DNA of 35,948 nt from Acidobacterium sp049965615 (GTDB lineage: Bacteria > Acidobacteriota > Terriglobia > Terriglobales > Acidobacteriaceae). Position 1 is the stretch's first letter; every line of letters starts with the position of its first letter. Shown here piece by piece: positions 9,472-18,089 of the stretch. The DNA lies in the NCBI GenBank assembly GCA_049965615.1, contig JBMFWD010000035.1, positions 1 through 35,948 of the forward strand. Direction: 5' to 3'. The notes below the pieces were generated by a model. It saw nothing but the letters and a program-made list of their open reading frames with translations. It made no database searches and was not told the DNA's origin. The position numbers were made by a program, and so were the translations under genes.

Positions 9472-10179
9472 GTTGAAGGCGCCGGCGCAGGCCTCGGCAT
9501 CGCGGTAGAAGGATTCGATGGTTTCGAGCGTGAAGGCGTCGAGGTCCTTGCCGAGGTGCGCGAGCTTGTCGATGAGTTCAGGGGGCATGGTGATGATGTG
9601 GCAGCCTGCTTCCTGCGCCTGGAAGAGGTTGAAGACTTCGCGAGGGCTTGCCCAGAGGAGTTCGACGTTGGGAAAGTTGTAGAGCATGGCGCGCGCGGCG
9701 CGGAGCATGGGTATGGGATCACGGCCGGTGTCTGCGATGCGGCCCGCGAAGACGGAGAGGATGGCCGGCTGGGCCGGGTTGAGCATGGGGAGGATTGATG
9801 CGAGCTGGTTCAGCGTAAACAGGGCGGTTACGTTGAGTGAGACGCCTGAGTCGGCGAGACGCTGGATGGTGGGCAGCAGAGACTGACCGTGCCGATCTGT
9901 AACTGTGATTTTTACAAATACATTGGAGCCCCATGAGGCGATGGCGAGAGCCTGGGTTTCGATTTCGGGCGCGTCTTCCGCGAGGACCTCAAAGGAGACA
10001 GGCTTGTCGGGGATCTGTTCGAGGACCATGCGGCCGAAGGCCTCGTAATTGCTGATGCCGGCCTTGCGCATGAGGCTGGGGTTGGTAGTGAATCCGGAGA
10101 CGAGAGGGTGGCGGTAGAGGCGCAGCATGCTGGGCAGGTCGGCGGTGTCAGCGAATAGCTTGAGGTGAATCGGGTGCAT
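9412..10179 (-). CDS. Transaldolase-family protein
   Basis: A 255-residue class I aldolase of the transaldolase/fructose-6-phosphate aldolase family. Visible are the N-terminal FADTAD (D11), GFTTNPSLM (29-37), the Schiff-base lysine K90 in VFVKITVTD, LNVTALFTLNQ and SVFAGRIADTG. It could form sedoheptulose 7-phosphate, the substrate of the neighbouring GmhA; that is inference from location. ATG 10179 has GAGGA at good spacing. It follows the WecG-like gene by nine bases. The final 20 or so residues extend beyond the family core and are encoded opposite gmhB, suggesting that an original stop was lost and translation now ends at TAG 9414-9412. Confidence 0.82.
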   Translation of the reverse strand: MHPIHLKLFADTADLPSMLRLYRHPLVSGFTTNPSLMRKAGISNYEAFGRMVLEQIPDKPVSFEVLAEDAPEIETQALAIASWGSNVFVKITVTDRHGQSLLPTIQRLADSGVSLNVTALFTLNQLASILPMLNPAQPAILSVFAGRIADTGRDPIPMLRAARAMLYNFPNVELLWASPREVFNLFQAQEAGCHIITMPPELIDKLAHLGKDLDAFTLETIESFYRDAEACAGAFNSSPQSLPQAGLRSRSVPCS

Positions 10180-10188
10180 AGGGAATCC

Positions 10189-11049
10189 TCATTTCTGCTG
10201 CGTGGATGGTGTAACGGTGGAAGTGGGCAGCGGCGAGCGCGCTGTGGACATGCGCAGTCGCCACCATGCGGCGAAGACCAGAACGATGAAGTGGCTATTG
10301 CCAATGAGATAGCGGCGCCAGAGGCGGCGCGGCTCACGGGCGAGGCGGTAGGCCCACTCGACACCAAGCTTGTGGGTCCATGCCGGAGCACGGCGGCGCA
10401 GGCCGGCCTGGGTATCGAGCGCGGCTCCGACGGAGATGGCGAGCCGGATGGGCAGGGACGGGCAGTGGCGGTGCATCCAGATTTCCTGGCGGGGAACGCC
10501 GAGGGCGACGCAGAGGATATCGGGTGCGGATTGGAGAATTGTATCCAAAACGGTTGCTAATTCGGCGGAGTCTTCCTCGAAGCGGAAGGGTGGGCAGCAG
10601 CAGGTGACCTTGAGGCCGGGATAACGGCGTCTGAGGGCGGCGGCGGCGCCTTCCGCGGCGCCGGGCAGGCCGCCGAGAAAGAAGACAGAGAGGTTGTCAC
10701 GCGCGGCGAGTGCGCAGAGTTGCTCCATGAGTTCGCCGCCGGTGACACGCTCGGGGATGGGTTGGCTGAGCAGAAGGCTTGCAAGAAGTATGGAGATGCC
10801 GTCCGGGACGCAGAGGTCGGCGGAGTTGAGCGCGACGAGAAATTGGGAAGAGCCTTGCGCGGCACTGACGATGTGGGCGTTGGGGCCCATGACGAGCAGG
10901 GGATGGTTGGATTCTGATTGCGACTGAAGTTTTTCCGCTATCCATGCGAGAGACTGACGCATGGTCATGCGGTCAACGGGGACGCCGGCGAGGTGAAGAC
11001 GCGAGGGGCGCTGGGCCACGGCTGGAGGTGCGGTTACGTCCAGAGGCAT
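10189..11049 (-). CDS. WecG/TagA/CpsF-family glycosyltransferase (GT26)
   Basis: Membrane-associated transferase of the family that adds N-acetylmannosamine-type sugars to a polyprenyl-diphosphate-linked acceptor. The 286-residue product shows LAGVPVDRMTM, the MGPNAHIVSAAQ region, ADLCVPDGISI, VFFLGGLPGAAE and ALGVPRQEIW, all in family order, then the C-terminal GVEWAYRLAREPRRLWRRY amphipathic tail used for membrane contact. ATG 11049 overlaps the end of the upstream GT2 gene by 16 bases. Exact donor sugar is not determinable. It belongs to the minus-strand GT2-wecG-transaldolase operon in the exopolysaccharide locus. Confidence 0.88.
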   Translation of the reverse strand: MPLDVTAPPAVAQRPSRLHLAGVPVDRMTMRQSLAWIAEKLQSQSESNHPLLVMGPNAHIVSAAQGSSQFLVALNSADLCVPDGISILLASLLLSQPIPERVTGGELMEQLCALAARDNLSVFFLGGLPGAAEGAAAALRRRYPGLKVTCCCPPFRFEEDSAELATVLDTILQSAPDILCVALGVPRQEIWMHRHCPSLPIRLAISVGAALDTQAGLRRRAPAWTHKLGVEWAYRLAREPRRLWRRYLIGNSHFIVLVFAAWWRLRMSTARSPLPTSTVTPSTQQK

Positions 11050-12023
11050 TGGCGTTTTCTCCAGAAGATTTCCGGTGGAAGCCCATTGCTGAGCAGACGT
11101 GGCGTGAATTCGTCGCGCAGACGGCGGAGAAGGAAGAGAGGGTGGATGGCAAAGGCGGCGGAGAAGTTTGCGAGCGCGGGAAGGTAGTGGTTTTCTCCGA
11201 GGGCAATGTTGCCGTTGCGCAGGAATCGCTTAGCGAGCGACCAGCGGCGCGGCACAAGCGTTGCGAGCGAGTCCTGGACTTCATGGAATGGGCGAGGCGC
11301 GAGCCCCCAGAGGGTGGAGAGCAGGAGGTACTGCACGTAAACGCCGGCTACCTGTTGCTGCTCGTGATGGAGGGTGCTGACGCTGGAGTGGTTCTGGCGG
11401 AAGCCGGTGAGGATGTCGGGGATGGAGTGGATGTCTGAAAAGAGGGCCATGCGCCACCAGAGGTCTGCGTCTTCGGCGAGTGGAATGGGACGGTAGCCGC
11501 CGGCGTTGCGGGCGGTTTCGACATGAAGCGCGACGCTGGAGTGGCAGAAGGAGAGCAGGCGTCCGCCGTGCACGATGCGACGCAGCGCGTCGGAGGAGCC
11601 GTGCGAGGAGCGGAAGCAGCCGATGGCGTGGCCGTCGGCATGGTAGCGCGCGCGGGAGCAGAGCATTCCGGAGGCTGGGTGGGCTAGAAGAGCGTCGCGG
11701 AGTTTTTCGATGCGGCGGGGGTAGGAGAGATCGTCTGCATCCTGGCGGACGAGCCATGGGGTGCGGCACTCATCGAGGAGTTGGTTGAGAGTGGCGACGA
11801 GGCCCTGGGCAGGACGCTCAATGACGCGCAGGCGGAGCGAGGAAACGGTGTCGAGGTAGGCGCGGCTTTCGGGGTCGGGACCGTCGAGGATGACGAGGAC
11901 TTCAAAGTCGGAGCAGGTTTGGGCGATGAGGCTCTGGATGGATGGGCGGAGCCATGGCATGCCTTTGCGAACAGGGATGCCGACGGTGAAGAGCCGGCCT
12001 TGGGTGGCGATGCTGTCTTGCAC
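11034..12023 (-). CDS. Glycosyltransferase family 2
   Basis: A 329-residue GT-A transferase. Family features are FTVGIPVRKGMPWLRPSI at the N-terminus, FEVLVILDGPD, and LVRQDADDLSYPRR carrying the DxDD metal-binding site; the later ADLWWRMALF resembles the acceptor-side ED/W region. It starts at GTG 12023 with GGAG seven bases upstream. First gene of the minus-strand operon, divergent from the epimerase gene at 12219 across a 195-base region. It probably builds the same repeat unit as the other glycosyltransferases here; its linkage is unknown. Confidence 0.87.
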   Translation of the reverse strand: MQDSIATQGRLFTVGIPVRKGMPWLRPSIQSLIAQTCSDFEVLVILDGPDPESRAYLDTVSSLRLRVIERPAQGLVATLNQLLDECRTPWLVRQDADDLSYPRRIEKLRDALLAHPASGMLCSRARYHADGHAIGCFRSSHGSSDALRRIVHGGRLLSFCHSSVALHVETARNAGGYRPIPLAEDADLWWRMALFSDIHSIPDILTGFRQNHSSVSTLHHEQQQVAGVYVQYLLLSTLWGLAPRPFHEVQDSLATLVPRRWSLAKRFLRNGNIALGENHYLPALANFSAAFAIHPLFLLRRLRDEFTPRLLSNGLPPEIFWRKRQCLWT

Positions 12024-12137
12024 TCCGCTGCTCCGTGTGTGGGATAGAGTCGCCGGTCTGCATGAACAGGAGAATTTGCAGAGAAGTCAGGCTGAAGGTA
12101 CACGGAGAAAGGCAAAAGCAAAAGTGACGCAAGTAAT

Positions 12138-12166
12138 TTGTTACGAACTTATCGCGGTGATAGGTT
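12138..12166 (+). promoter_or_regulatory. Candidate promoter of the exopolysaccharide operon
   Basis: TTGTTA (12138-12143) and TAGGTT (12161-12166) are separated by 17 bases, with matches of four and three of six to the sigma-70 consensus. It lies about 50 bases before the epimerase GTG and overlaps the inverted repeat at 12149-12174. Confidence 0.3.
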
Positions 12167-12174
12167 TGCGATAA
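12149..12174. promoter_or_regulatory. Inverted repeat TTATCGC/GCGATAA
   Basis: Perfect seven-base arms at 12149-12155 and 12168-12174 with a 12-base centre, in the divergent region between the GT2 gene and the epimerase-led operon. The repeat covers the proposed spacer and -10 of the rightward promoter, a typical place for a repressor site. The bound regulator is unknown. Confidence 0.4.
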
Positions 12175-12218
12175 CAATCAGGGAGAACCAGGTAATTCGC
12201 AGGCAGGAGCAAGTGACC

Positions 12219-13193
12219 GTGTCAGCTGTAGGCCGGAGATTCATTGTTGTCGGTGGAGCGGGGTTTATCGGGAGCCACGTGGTGGAGCGGCTGCTGAGGA
12301 CCGGCGCTGCGCTGGTGACGGTGTATGACAACTTCAGCTCGGGGCGGATGTGGCACCTGCAGCATGGACGGATTGAGCCGCGGATGAAGGTGGTGCGCGG
12401 GGATGTTGCGGACCTGCCGTTGCTGGCCAACGCGATGAAGGGGCACGACACGGCGATTCACCTGGCTTCGAATCCAGACATATCGAAGGCGGCCACGGAG
12501 CCGGATATTGATTTTTACCAGGGAACCCTGCTGACGCAGCAGGTTCTGGAAGCGATGCGGCAGACCAAGGTGCGGCGGTTGTTGTACGCATCCGGCAGCG
12601 GCGTGTATGGGGAGCGCGGGGATACGCCGTTGGGCGAGGACGATGGTCCGTTGCTGCCGATTTCAACTTATGGCGCGAGCAAGCTGGCCGGCGAGGCAAT
12701 GATTGCCAGCTACTGCGCGATGTTTGGCATGACGGCGCGGTCGTTTCGGTTCGGGAATGTGGTGGGCCCGCGGCAGACGCATGGGGTGGGTCTGGATTTT
12801 CTGCGGCGGCTGAGGAAGGACCGGGAGCGGCTGCGGATTCTTGGCGACGGGAGCCAGAGCAAGCCGTACATCCACGTGAGCGATGTAGTGCAGGCGATGC
12901 TGGTGGCCGATGAGGCGGCCGAAGGCGGGTTTGATGTATTCAATGTAGCGACCGAGGATGGGTTGCGGGTGGACGAAATTGCGCGGCTGGCGCTGCGCTG
13001 CGCGTCCGTGGAAGGCAACGTGACGCTGGAGTACACGGGCGGTGATCGCGGGTGGAAGGGCGATGTGCCGGTGGTGAGGCTGCGTACGGAGAAGATTCGA
13101 GCGATGGGCTGGCAACCAGGTTTGTGCAGTCGCGAAGCGATGGAGCGCGCGCTGACGGAGATGCATGAAGATGAGCGGCACTTTTGGATGTGA
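12219..13193 (+). CDS. NAD-dependent sugar epimerase/dehydratase (extended SDR)
   Basis: A 324-residue extended short-chain dehydrogenase acting on a nucleotide sugar. Motifs: VVGGAGFIGSHV (GxxGxxG NAD site) near the N-terminus, AIHLASNPDI, LYASGSGVYGE with the catalytic serine region, STYGASKLAGE with the YxxxK pair, and RFGNVVGPRQ. It resembles UDP-glucose 4-epimerase-like proteins; the substrate is not certain and could be a nucleotide heptose given the adjacent hddC and hddA homologues. GTG 12219 lies nine bases after AGGAG; GTG 12213 is a closer alternative. First gene of the rightward sugar operon. Confidence 0.85.
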   Translation: MSAVGRRFIVVGGAGFIGSHVVERLLRTGAALVTVYDNFSSGRMWHLQHGRIEPRMKVVRGDVADLPLLANAMKGHDTAIHLASNPDISKAATEPDIDFYQGTLLTQQVLEAMRQTKVRRLLYASGSGVYGERGDTPLGEDDGPLLPISTYGASKLAGEAMIASYCAMFGMTARSFRFGNVVGPRQTHGVGLDFLRRLRKDRERLRILGDGSQSKPYIHVSDVVQAMLVADEAAEGGFDVFNVATEDGLRVDEIARLALRCASVEGNVTLEYTGGDRGWKGDVPVVRLRTEKIRAMGWQPGLCSREAMERALTEMHEDERHFWM

Positions 13194-13200
13194 GGCAGGG

Positions 13201-13926
13201 ATGACGCTGGCTCTGCTTGCGGGCGGGCGGGCGACGCGGCTGTATCCGCTGACGGCGACGATGCCGAAGTCGCTGGTGCCGGTGGCGGGCGAGGCGTTTC
13301 TGGGGCATCAGCTGCGGTGGCTTTGCGGGCAGGGCGTGACCGATGTGGTGATTTGCTGCGGGCACCTGGCGAAGCCTATTCGGGAGTTTGCGGGTGATGG
13401 CGAGCGGTTTGGAGTGCGGGTGCGGTACTCGGAGGATGGCGCGTGCGCGCTGGGCACGGGCGGCGCGATTCTGCATGCCTTGCCGTTGCTGGGGGAGCGT
13501 TTCCTGGTGATGTATGGGGACAGTTTACTTACGGCGTCGCTGGGTGCGATGTGGAAGGCATTCTGCGAGCAGGGGCGTCCGGGCATGATGGCGGTTTATC
13601 GCAATGAAAACCGCTGGGATGCGAGCAATGTGGAGATTTGCGGCGCGCGGGTGGTGCGCTATGCGAAGGGGATTCGCGACGCCTGCCTGACGCACATCGA
13701 TTACGGGGTATCGGCGTTTCGGGCTGGCGTGTTTGCCGGGATGCCGGAGGGGCGGACGTTTGACCTGGGCGAGGTGCTGCAGGATTTGATTTCCGGCGAT
13801 GGGCTGGCTTGCCACGAGGTGCAGGAACGGTTTTACGAAATCGGTTCATTTGACGGGCTGCGGGAGACCGAGGCGATGCTGCGGCAGATGCAGGGCGGGG
13901 TGGAGTCTGCGAGGGTGCGGGCATGA
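13201..13926 (+). CDS. hddC: Sugar-1-phosphate nucleotidyltransferase (HddC-like)
   Basis: Proposed to transfer GMP from GTP to D-glycero-alpha-D-manno-heptose 1-phosphate, giving GDP-heptose. The 241-residue product has the pyrophosphorylase N-terminus LALLAGGRATRLYPLT followed by MPKSLVPVAG, with alanine where a glycine is usual in the GGxGTRL loop. Further on are the ALGTGGAILHA stretch and FLVMYGDSL, the metal-binding aspartate region. ATG 13201 follows the epimerase stop by seven bases; ATG 13171 or 13165 would overlap it. The stop overlaps the kinase start as ATGA. Guanylyl specificity is inferred from pairing with the HddA-like kinase; nucleotide choice cannot be read directly. Confidence 0.75.
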   Translation: MTLALLAGGRATRLYPLTATMPKSLVPVAGEAFLGHQLRWLCGQGVTDVVICCGHLAKPIREFAGDGERFGVRVRYSEDGACALGTGGAILHALPLLGERFLVMYGDSLLTASLGAMWKAFCEQGRPGMMAVYRNENRWDASNVEICGARVVRYAKGIRDACLTHIDYGVSAFRAGVFAGMPEGRTFDLGEVLQDLISGDGLACHEVQERFYEIGSFDGLRETEAMLRQMQGGVESARVRA

Positions 13927-14906
13927 TCATGACGCGGACACCGTTACGGATTTCGATTGGTGGAGGGGGGACGGATCTGCCTTCGTATTACGGGGAATTT
14001 GGCGGGTTTGTGATTTCTGCGGCGATCAATAAATACGTGTACATCACGGTGAATCGGAGCTTTTTGCCGGGGTATTTCCTGAAGTACTCGGAGACGGAGC
14101 ACGTGGAGGAGCGACGGGCGATCCGGCATCCGCTGCTGCGGGAGGCGCTGGAGACGCAGGGGGTGAGTGGCCCGCTGGAGATAGTGAGTGTGGCGGATGT
14201 TCCGGCAGGGACTGGGCTGGGATCTTCGGGCAGCTTTACGGTTGGGCTGGTGCATGCACTGCAGGCTTACAAGCGCGAGAGCGCGAGCGCCGAGCAGCTG
14301 GCGCGGAAGGCAATTGAGATTGAGATGGAGCGGCTGCGGGAGCCGACGGGAAAGCAGGACCAGTACATTGCGGCGTACGGCGGGCTGCTGTGCCAGGAGT
14401 ACGAGCGGGGCGGCGGAGTCCGGCTGAAGCAGCTGGCGATGGACGATGGGGCGCTGATGGAGCTGCGCGATTCTCTGATGCTGTTTTTTGTGGGGCGGAC
14501 GCGGAGCGCGTCGGAGTTGCTGAGCGAGCAGAAAAGCCGCTGCGAGCAGGGTGATGGGCCGATGCTGGAGAGCCTGCATTTTACGAAGCAGCTGGGACGG
14601 GAGATTCAAAAGGTGCTGGAGGGCGGGCGGATTTATGAGTATGGAGGATTGCTGCACGAGCACTGGATGAGCAAACGGCGGCGGTCGGAGGGGATGAGCA
14701 GTTCTGCGGTGGATGAGATTTATTGCGCGGCGCGGACGGCCGGACGAGCGCTGGGGGGCAAGCTTGTGGGCGCGGGAGGCAGCGGATTTTTTCTGTTCCA
14801 GACGCGGGACCGGAAGCGGCTGCGGGATGTGATGACGGGAATGGGGCTGAGCGAGATGGATTTTGGTTTTGACTTTGATGGATCGGTAGTGCTGCTGAGG
14901 AATTGA
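13923..14906 (+). CDS. hddA: GHMP kinase, D-glycero-alpha-D-manno-heptose 7-phosphate kinase-like (HddA)
   Basis: Proposed to phosphorylate heptose 7-phosphate at C1 in the GDP-heptose route. The 327-residue product starts MIMTRTPLRISIGGGGTDLP, the HddA-type GHMP N-terminus, then GGFVISAAINKYVYI. The GHMP ATP loop is ADVPAGTGLGSSGSFTVG near residues 92-109, GKQDQYIAAYGG matches the family, and the C-terminal motif is LVGAGGSGFFLF. ATG 13923 overlaps the upstream stop by four bases (ATGA), and its own stop overlaps the next gene as TGATG. HddA-type rather than HldE-type activation points to GDP- instead of ADP-heptose. Confidence 0.85.
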   Translation: MIMTRTPLRISIGGGGTDLPSYYGEFGGFVISAAINKYVYITVNRSFLPGYFLKYSETEHVEERRAIRHPLLREALETQGVSGPLEIVSVADVPAGTGLGSSGSFTVGLVHALQAYKRESASAEQLARKAIEIEMERLREPTGKQDQYIAAYGGLLCQEYERGGGVRLKQLAMDDGALMELRDSLMLFFVGRTRSASELLSEQKSRCEQGDGPMLESLHFTKQLGREIQKVLEGGRIYEYGGLLHEHWMSKRRRSEGMSSSAVDEIYCAARTAGRALGGKLVGAGGSGFFLFQTRDRKRLRDVMTGMGLSEMDFGFDFDGSVVLLRN

Positions 14907-17194
14907 TGACGAATCGCGAGTTGCCAGTGCGGGGAATGGATTCGCGAGCCACGGAAGCGGGGGGCGGATGGATGCGCGTGGATGATGGGTGGACTCCGCG
15001 TGACGTGATGCAGTTTTTGCGGCGGCGGTGGCGGTGGATTGCAGGCATTTGCGCGGCCTGCGTGGTGGCGGTGACGTTGCACTGGATGGTTGCGACGCCG
15101 CGGTATGAGGCTACGGGCGAGGTGGAGATTCAAAAAGAACAGAGCAGTCCACTGGGATTGACGGCGCTGACGGGCGGCGCGAGTGGAGCGTCGACCGATG
15201 CGCTGGACTATGACGTGACGCTGCAGACGCAGGTGGACATTCTGAAGAGTGACACGCTGGCGCTGAAGGTGATTGAGCAGCTTGGGCTGGAGAACACGCG
15301 CACGTTCTTTGGAGGGAAGCCGTATTTGTTTCGGCGGGGGGTGGAGTTCTGGCGGCAGCCGCTGGAGCCGCTCAACGTGCCGCTGGAAGATGCACCGGAC
15401 AGGAGATATGCGGCGTTGAAGATATTCCACAAGAATCTGCAGGTGCACCCGGTGAGCGGGACGCGGCTGATTCGGATTTCATACGTGGACCCAAGTCCGC
15501 AGCGCGCGGCGGCAGTGGTGAACGCGCTGATCCAGGCGCTGATGGGGTATAGCTTTGAGGCGCGCTACGCGGCGACGACGCAGGCGACCGGTTGGCTGAG
15601 CGGGCAGTTGAGCGATTTGAAGAAGCAGACCGAGGCACTGCAGGCGAAGGCGATTGCGCTGCAGCGGGCGACAGGGATGTTTGGCGACAACGAGCAGAAC
15701 AACATTATGTTGTCCCGGCTCGAAGCGCTGAACAAGACGCTGGCGGCCGATGAGGCGAACCGGATTCTTAAGGGCGCGATTTATCAGACGGCGGAGAGCA
15801 GCGATCCGGAGCTGATATCGGATTTGAGCGGGAATGCCGCGGATTCGACGGGTGTGCAGAATTCGCTGGCGCTGATTCAGACGCTGCGGGCCAAGGAAGC
15901 TAGTGTGAATGCGCAGATTGCGCTGGATTCGAAGCGCTATGGGGCACGGTTTCCGGAGATGGCGGAATTGGAGTCGGAACGGGCGTCGTTGAAGAATTCG
16001 ATTGCGAAAGAAGTGAAGCGGCTGGGGGAGCGGGCGCATACGGACTACTTGATTGCGCAACGGGCGGAGGCGGGAGCGAGAGCGGACTTTGAGCGGCAGA
16101 AGCAACTGGTGAACGAGCTGAATGACAAGGCGGTGCAGTACTCGCTGGTGAAGCAGGAGGCGGACGACAGCCGGAATCTGTATGAGAACCTGTTGGGCAA
16201 GCTGAAGGAAGCGGGCGTGCTTGCGGGGCTGGATTCGACGAATTTGCAGGTGGTGAATCCGGCGCGTGTGCCTCCGGTGGATCATCCGAAGAGCCCGAGT
16301 TTTCCGAAGGAGGAAGCGATCGGGATGGCGGGCGGGCTGGTGCTGGGGTTTGGCGCGGCATTGTTTGCCGAGATGACGGATGAGCGGTTGCAGGGACGAG
16401 TTGAGACGGAAGAGCTGTTGGGGCAGCGTGTGCTGGCTATGATTCCTGAAGTGGGCGCGAAGGAGCGTATTTCGCCGCGCAGGGTGGTGGAGAGTTGGCG
16501 GGCGATGCGCGGTGTTGCGCTGATGCCGAGGAGGGTGCTGCCTGCGATAGAGACGGCGCGTTTGCAGGAGCCGTTCCGGTTGTTGCGGACAGCGATGCAG
16601 GTGCGCGGCGGGGTGCGGCAGGCGCAGGTGATTCTTGTGACGAGCCCGCTGGGCGGCGAGGGGAAATCGACGGTGGCGTCGCAACTGGCGCGGGCGTATG
16701 CGCGGCAGAAGTCGCGGGTGTTGCTGCTGGAGGCGGATTTTCGGAGCGCGGATTCGATGGCGGGTGCGCCGACTGAGTCGCAGGGATTCAGTGGAACGCT
16801 GCATCGCGAGGCGGGGTCTGATTGGAACTCGGAAATGCGGGCCGATGCTGAGATGCCGAACCTGGCGGTGTTGCCGCGCGGAGCGGCCGCTGAACATTCG
16901 ACCGAGATGCTAGGTTCTGCGCGGATGCAGGAGATGATGACAGCATGGCGCGGCCAGTACGACTACATTGTGATGGATGGGCCGGCGTATTTGCCAGTGG
17001 CGGATGCGGCGGTGCTGGCGCAACAGGCCGATGCGGCTCTGCTGGTGGTCAGAGAGCGGCATACGCTGCGTGGGGACGCGGCGCAGTCGATGGATTTGCT
17101 GCTGCGGCAGATGCCGGAGGGTGCGGAGATCGGGGTGGTACTGAATGGCGTGGCGGGACGGAAGGGAGGGCCTGCGTATGCGAGGGCGTCTTAG
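14906..17194 (+). CDS. Wzc/ExoP-like polysaccharide co-polymerase with BY-kinase domain
   Basis: A 762-residue inner-membrane protein controlling polysaccharide chain length and export. The Wzz domain has a first membrane span at about 44-62, a long periplasmic coiled region (about 170-430) and a second span near 470-490 after a proline-rich PPVDHPKSPSFP. The cytoplasmic ATPase has Walker A GGEGKST around 583-589, a variant Walker A' LLLEADFR near 606-613 (glutamate where the first aspartate is usual) and Walker B YIVMDGPAYLPVADA near 685. The C-terminus lacks the usual tyrosine cluster: only one tyrosine falls in the last 20 residues. ATG 14906 overlaps the hddA stop (TGATG) after GAGG; TTG 14903 is an alternative. 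Confidence 0.88.
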   Translation: MTNRELPVRGMDSRATEAGGGWMRVDDGWTPRDVMQFLRRRWRWIAGICAACVVAVTLHWMVATPRYEATGEVEIQKEQSSPLGLTALTGGASGASTDALDYDVTLQTQVDILKSDTLALKVIEQLGLENTRTFFGGKPYLFRRGVEFWRQPLEPLNVPLEDAPDRRYAALKIFHKNLQVHPVSGTRLIRISYVDPSPQRAAAVVNALIQALMGYSFEARYAATTQATGWLSGQLSDLKKQTEALQAKAIALQRATGMFGDNEQNNIMLSRLEALNKTLAADEANRILKGAIYQTAESSDPELISDLSGNAADSTGVQNSLALIQTLRAKEASVNAQIALDSKRYGARFPEMAELESERASLKNSIAKEVKRLGERAHTDYLIAQRAEAGARADFERQKQLVNELNDKAVQYSLVKQEADDSRNLYENLLGKLKEAGVLAGLDSTNLQVVNPARVPPVDHPKSPSFPKEEAIGMAGGLVLGFGAALFAEMTDERLQGRVETEELLGQRVLAMIPEVGAKERISPRRVVESWRAMRGVALMPRRVLPAIETARLQEPFRLLRTAMQVRGGVRQAQVILVTSPLGGEGKSTVASQLARAYARQKSRVLLLEADFRSADSMAGAPTESQGFSGTLHREAGSDWNSEMRADAEMPNLAVLPRGAAAEHSTEMLGSARMQEMMTAWRGQYDYIVMDGPAYLPVADAAVLAQQADAALLVVRERHTLRGDAAQSMDLLLRQMPEGAEIGVVLNGVAGRKGGPAYARAS

Positions 17195-18089
17195 GAGCCT
17201 GGCGGTTTTTGGGGCGGTGCTGGTGGCAGGGCTGTTCGCGGCGCGGGCGGGACGGATTCCCGTTTCTCCGCCGGAGAGCGTGGTGATTGGACCCGGGGAT
17301 TTGCTGCAGGTTTCTGTGCTGCGGGAGCCGGAGCTGACGCAGCAGGTGCGGGTGATGGATTCGGGCGAGATTGTGCTGCCGCTGATCGGGAGGCTCATGG
17401 TGGGCGGAGATTCGACTCCGAAGGCCGATGGGTTGATTGAGAAGGCCTACGAGTCCGGGCAGTATTTGAAACAACCACAAGTGACAGTTACGATTTTGCA
17501 ATTTGCAACTCAGACGGTTGCAATTCTGGGAGAAGTGCGACGCCCGGGCACAGTAACGATTACGACGCCACGAAGTCTGCTGGATGTGCTGGCGATGGCC
17601 GGCGGGCTGACGGCGGATGCGGACCGGCATATCACGATTGAGCGCGGGGGGGTCTGGGGTGAGCAGATCCAGGTGTATTTACCGAATAACGCTCAGGCGG
17701 ATTTGAAGGCGGATGTTGGCGTGTATCCGGGAGACCGGATATTGGTGCCGAAGGCCGGGATTGTGTATGTGCTGGGGGATGTGGGGCGGCCGGGCGGTTA
17801 TGTGATGCAGGACAATTCGCATTTGACGGTGTTGCAGGCGGTGGCGCTGGCGGCGGGCGCGAACAAGACGGCGGCGCAGAAGCGGGCGCGGCTGCTGCGC
17901 AAGGGACCGGATGGATACACGGAAGAGGCGGTTCCGCTGCTGGCGATGGAACGCGGCGAGGTGAGGGACGAGGAGTTGCAGAAGGACGACATTCTGTATG
18001 TGCCTTTCAGCGCGCGGCGGAATCTGTTGCTGGGAGGCTCGGGGATCATTGCTTCGGCGAGTTCGGCGCTGATTTATGCGCATCCGTAG
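17178..18089 (+). CDS. Wza-like polysaccharide export protein (SLBB domains)
   Basis: A 303-residue periplasmic/outer-membrane exporter. An N-terminal hydrophobic segment (about residues 6-22) after MRGRLRSL looks like a signal peptide, without a lipobox cysteine, so it is not an obvious lipoprotein as classical Wza is. The polysaccharide-export domain begins at VVIGPGDLLQVSVL, followed by two SLBB-type domains marked by VAILGEVRRPGTVTI and VYVLGDVGRPGGYVM. A hydrophobic C-terminal stretch (LLLGGSGIIASASSALIY) could be the membrane helix. ATG 17178 has GGGAGGG seven bases upstream and overlaps the kinase gene by 17 bases; it overlaps the following gene by 14. Confidence 0.88.
   Translation: MRGRLRSLAVFGAVLVAGLFAARAGRIPVSPPESVVIGPGDLLQVSVLREPELTQQVRVMDSGEIVLPLIGRLMVGGDSTPKADGLIEKAYESGQYLKQPQVTVTILQFATQTVAILGEVRRPGTVTITTPRSLLDVLAMAGGLTADADRHITIERGGVWGEQIQVYLPNNAQADLKADVGVYPGDRILVPKAGIVYVLGDVGRPGGYVMQDNSHLTVLQAVALAAGANKTAAQKRARLLRKGPDGYTEEAVPLLAMERGEVRDEELQKDDILYVPFSARRNLLLGGSGIIASASSALIYAHP

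Noticed and set aside
15479..16897. 472-residue minus-strand open frame opposite the Wzc-like gene
   Set aside because: Arg/His/Gln-rich translation typical of the antisense frame of a GC-rich gene; the sense protein has intact motifs.
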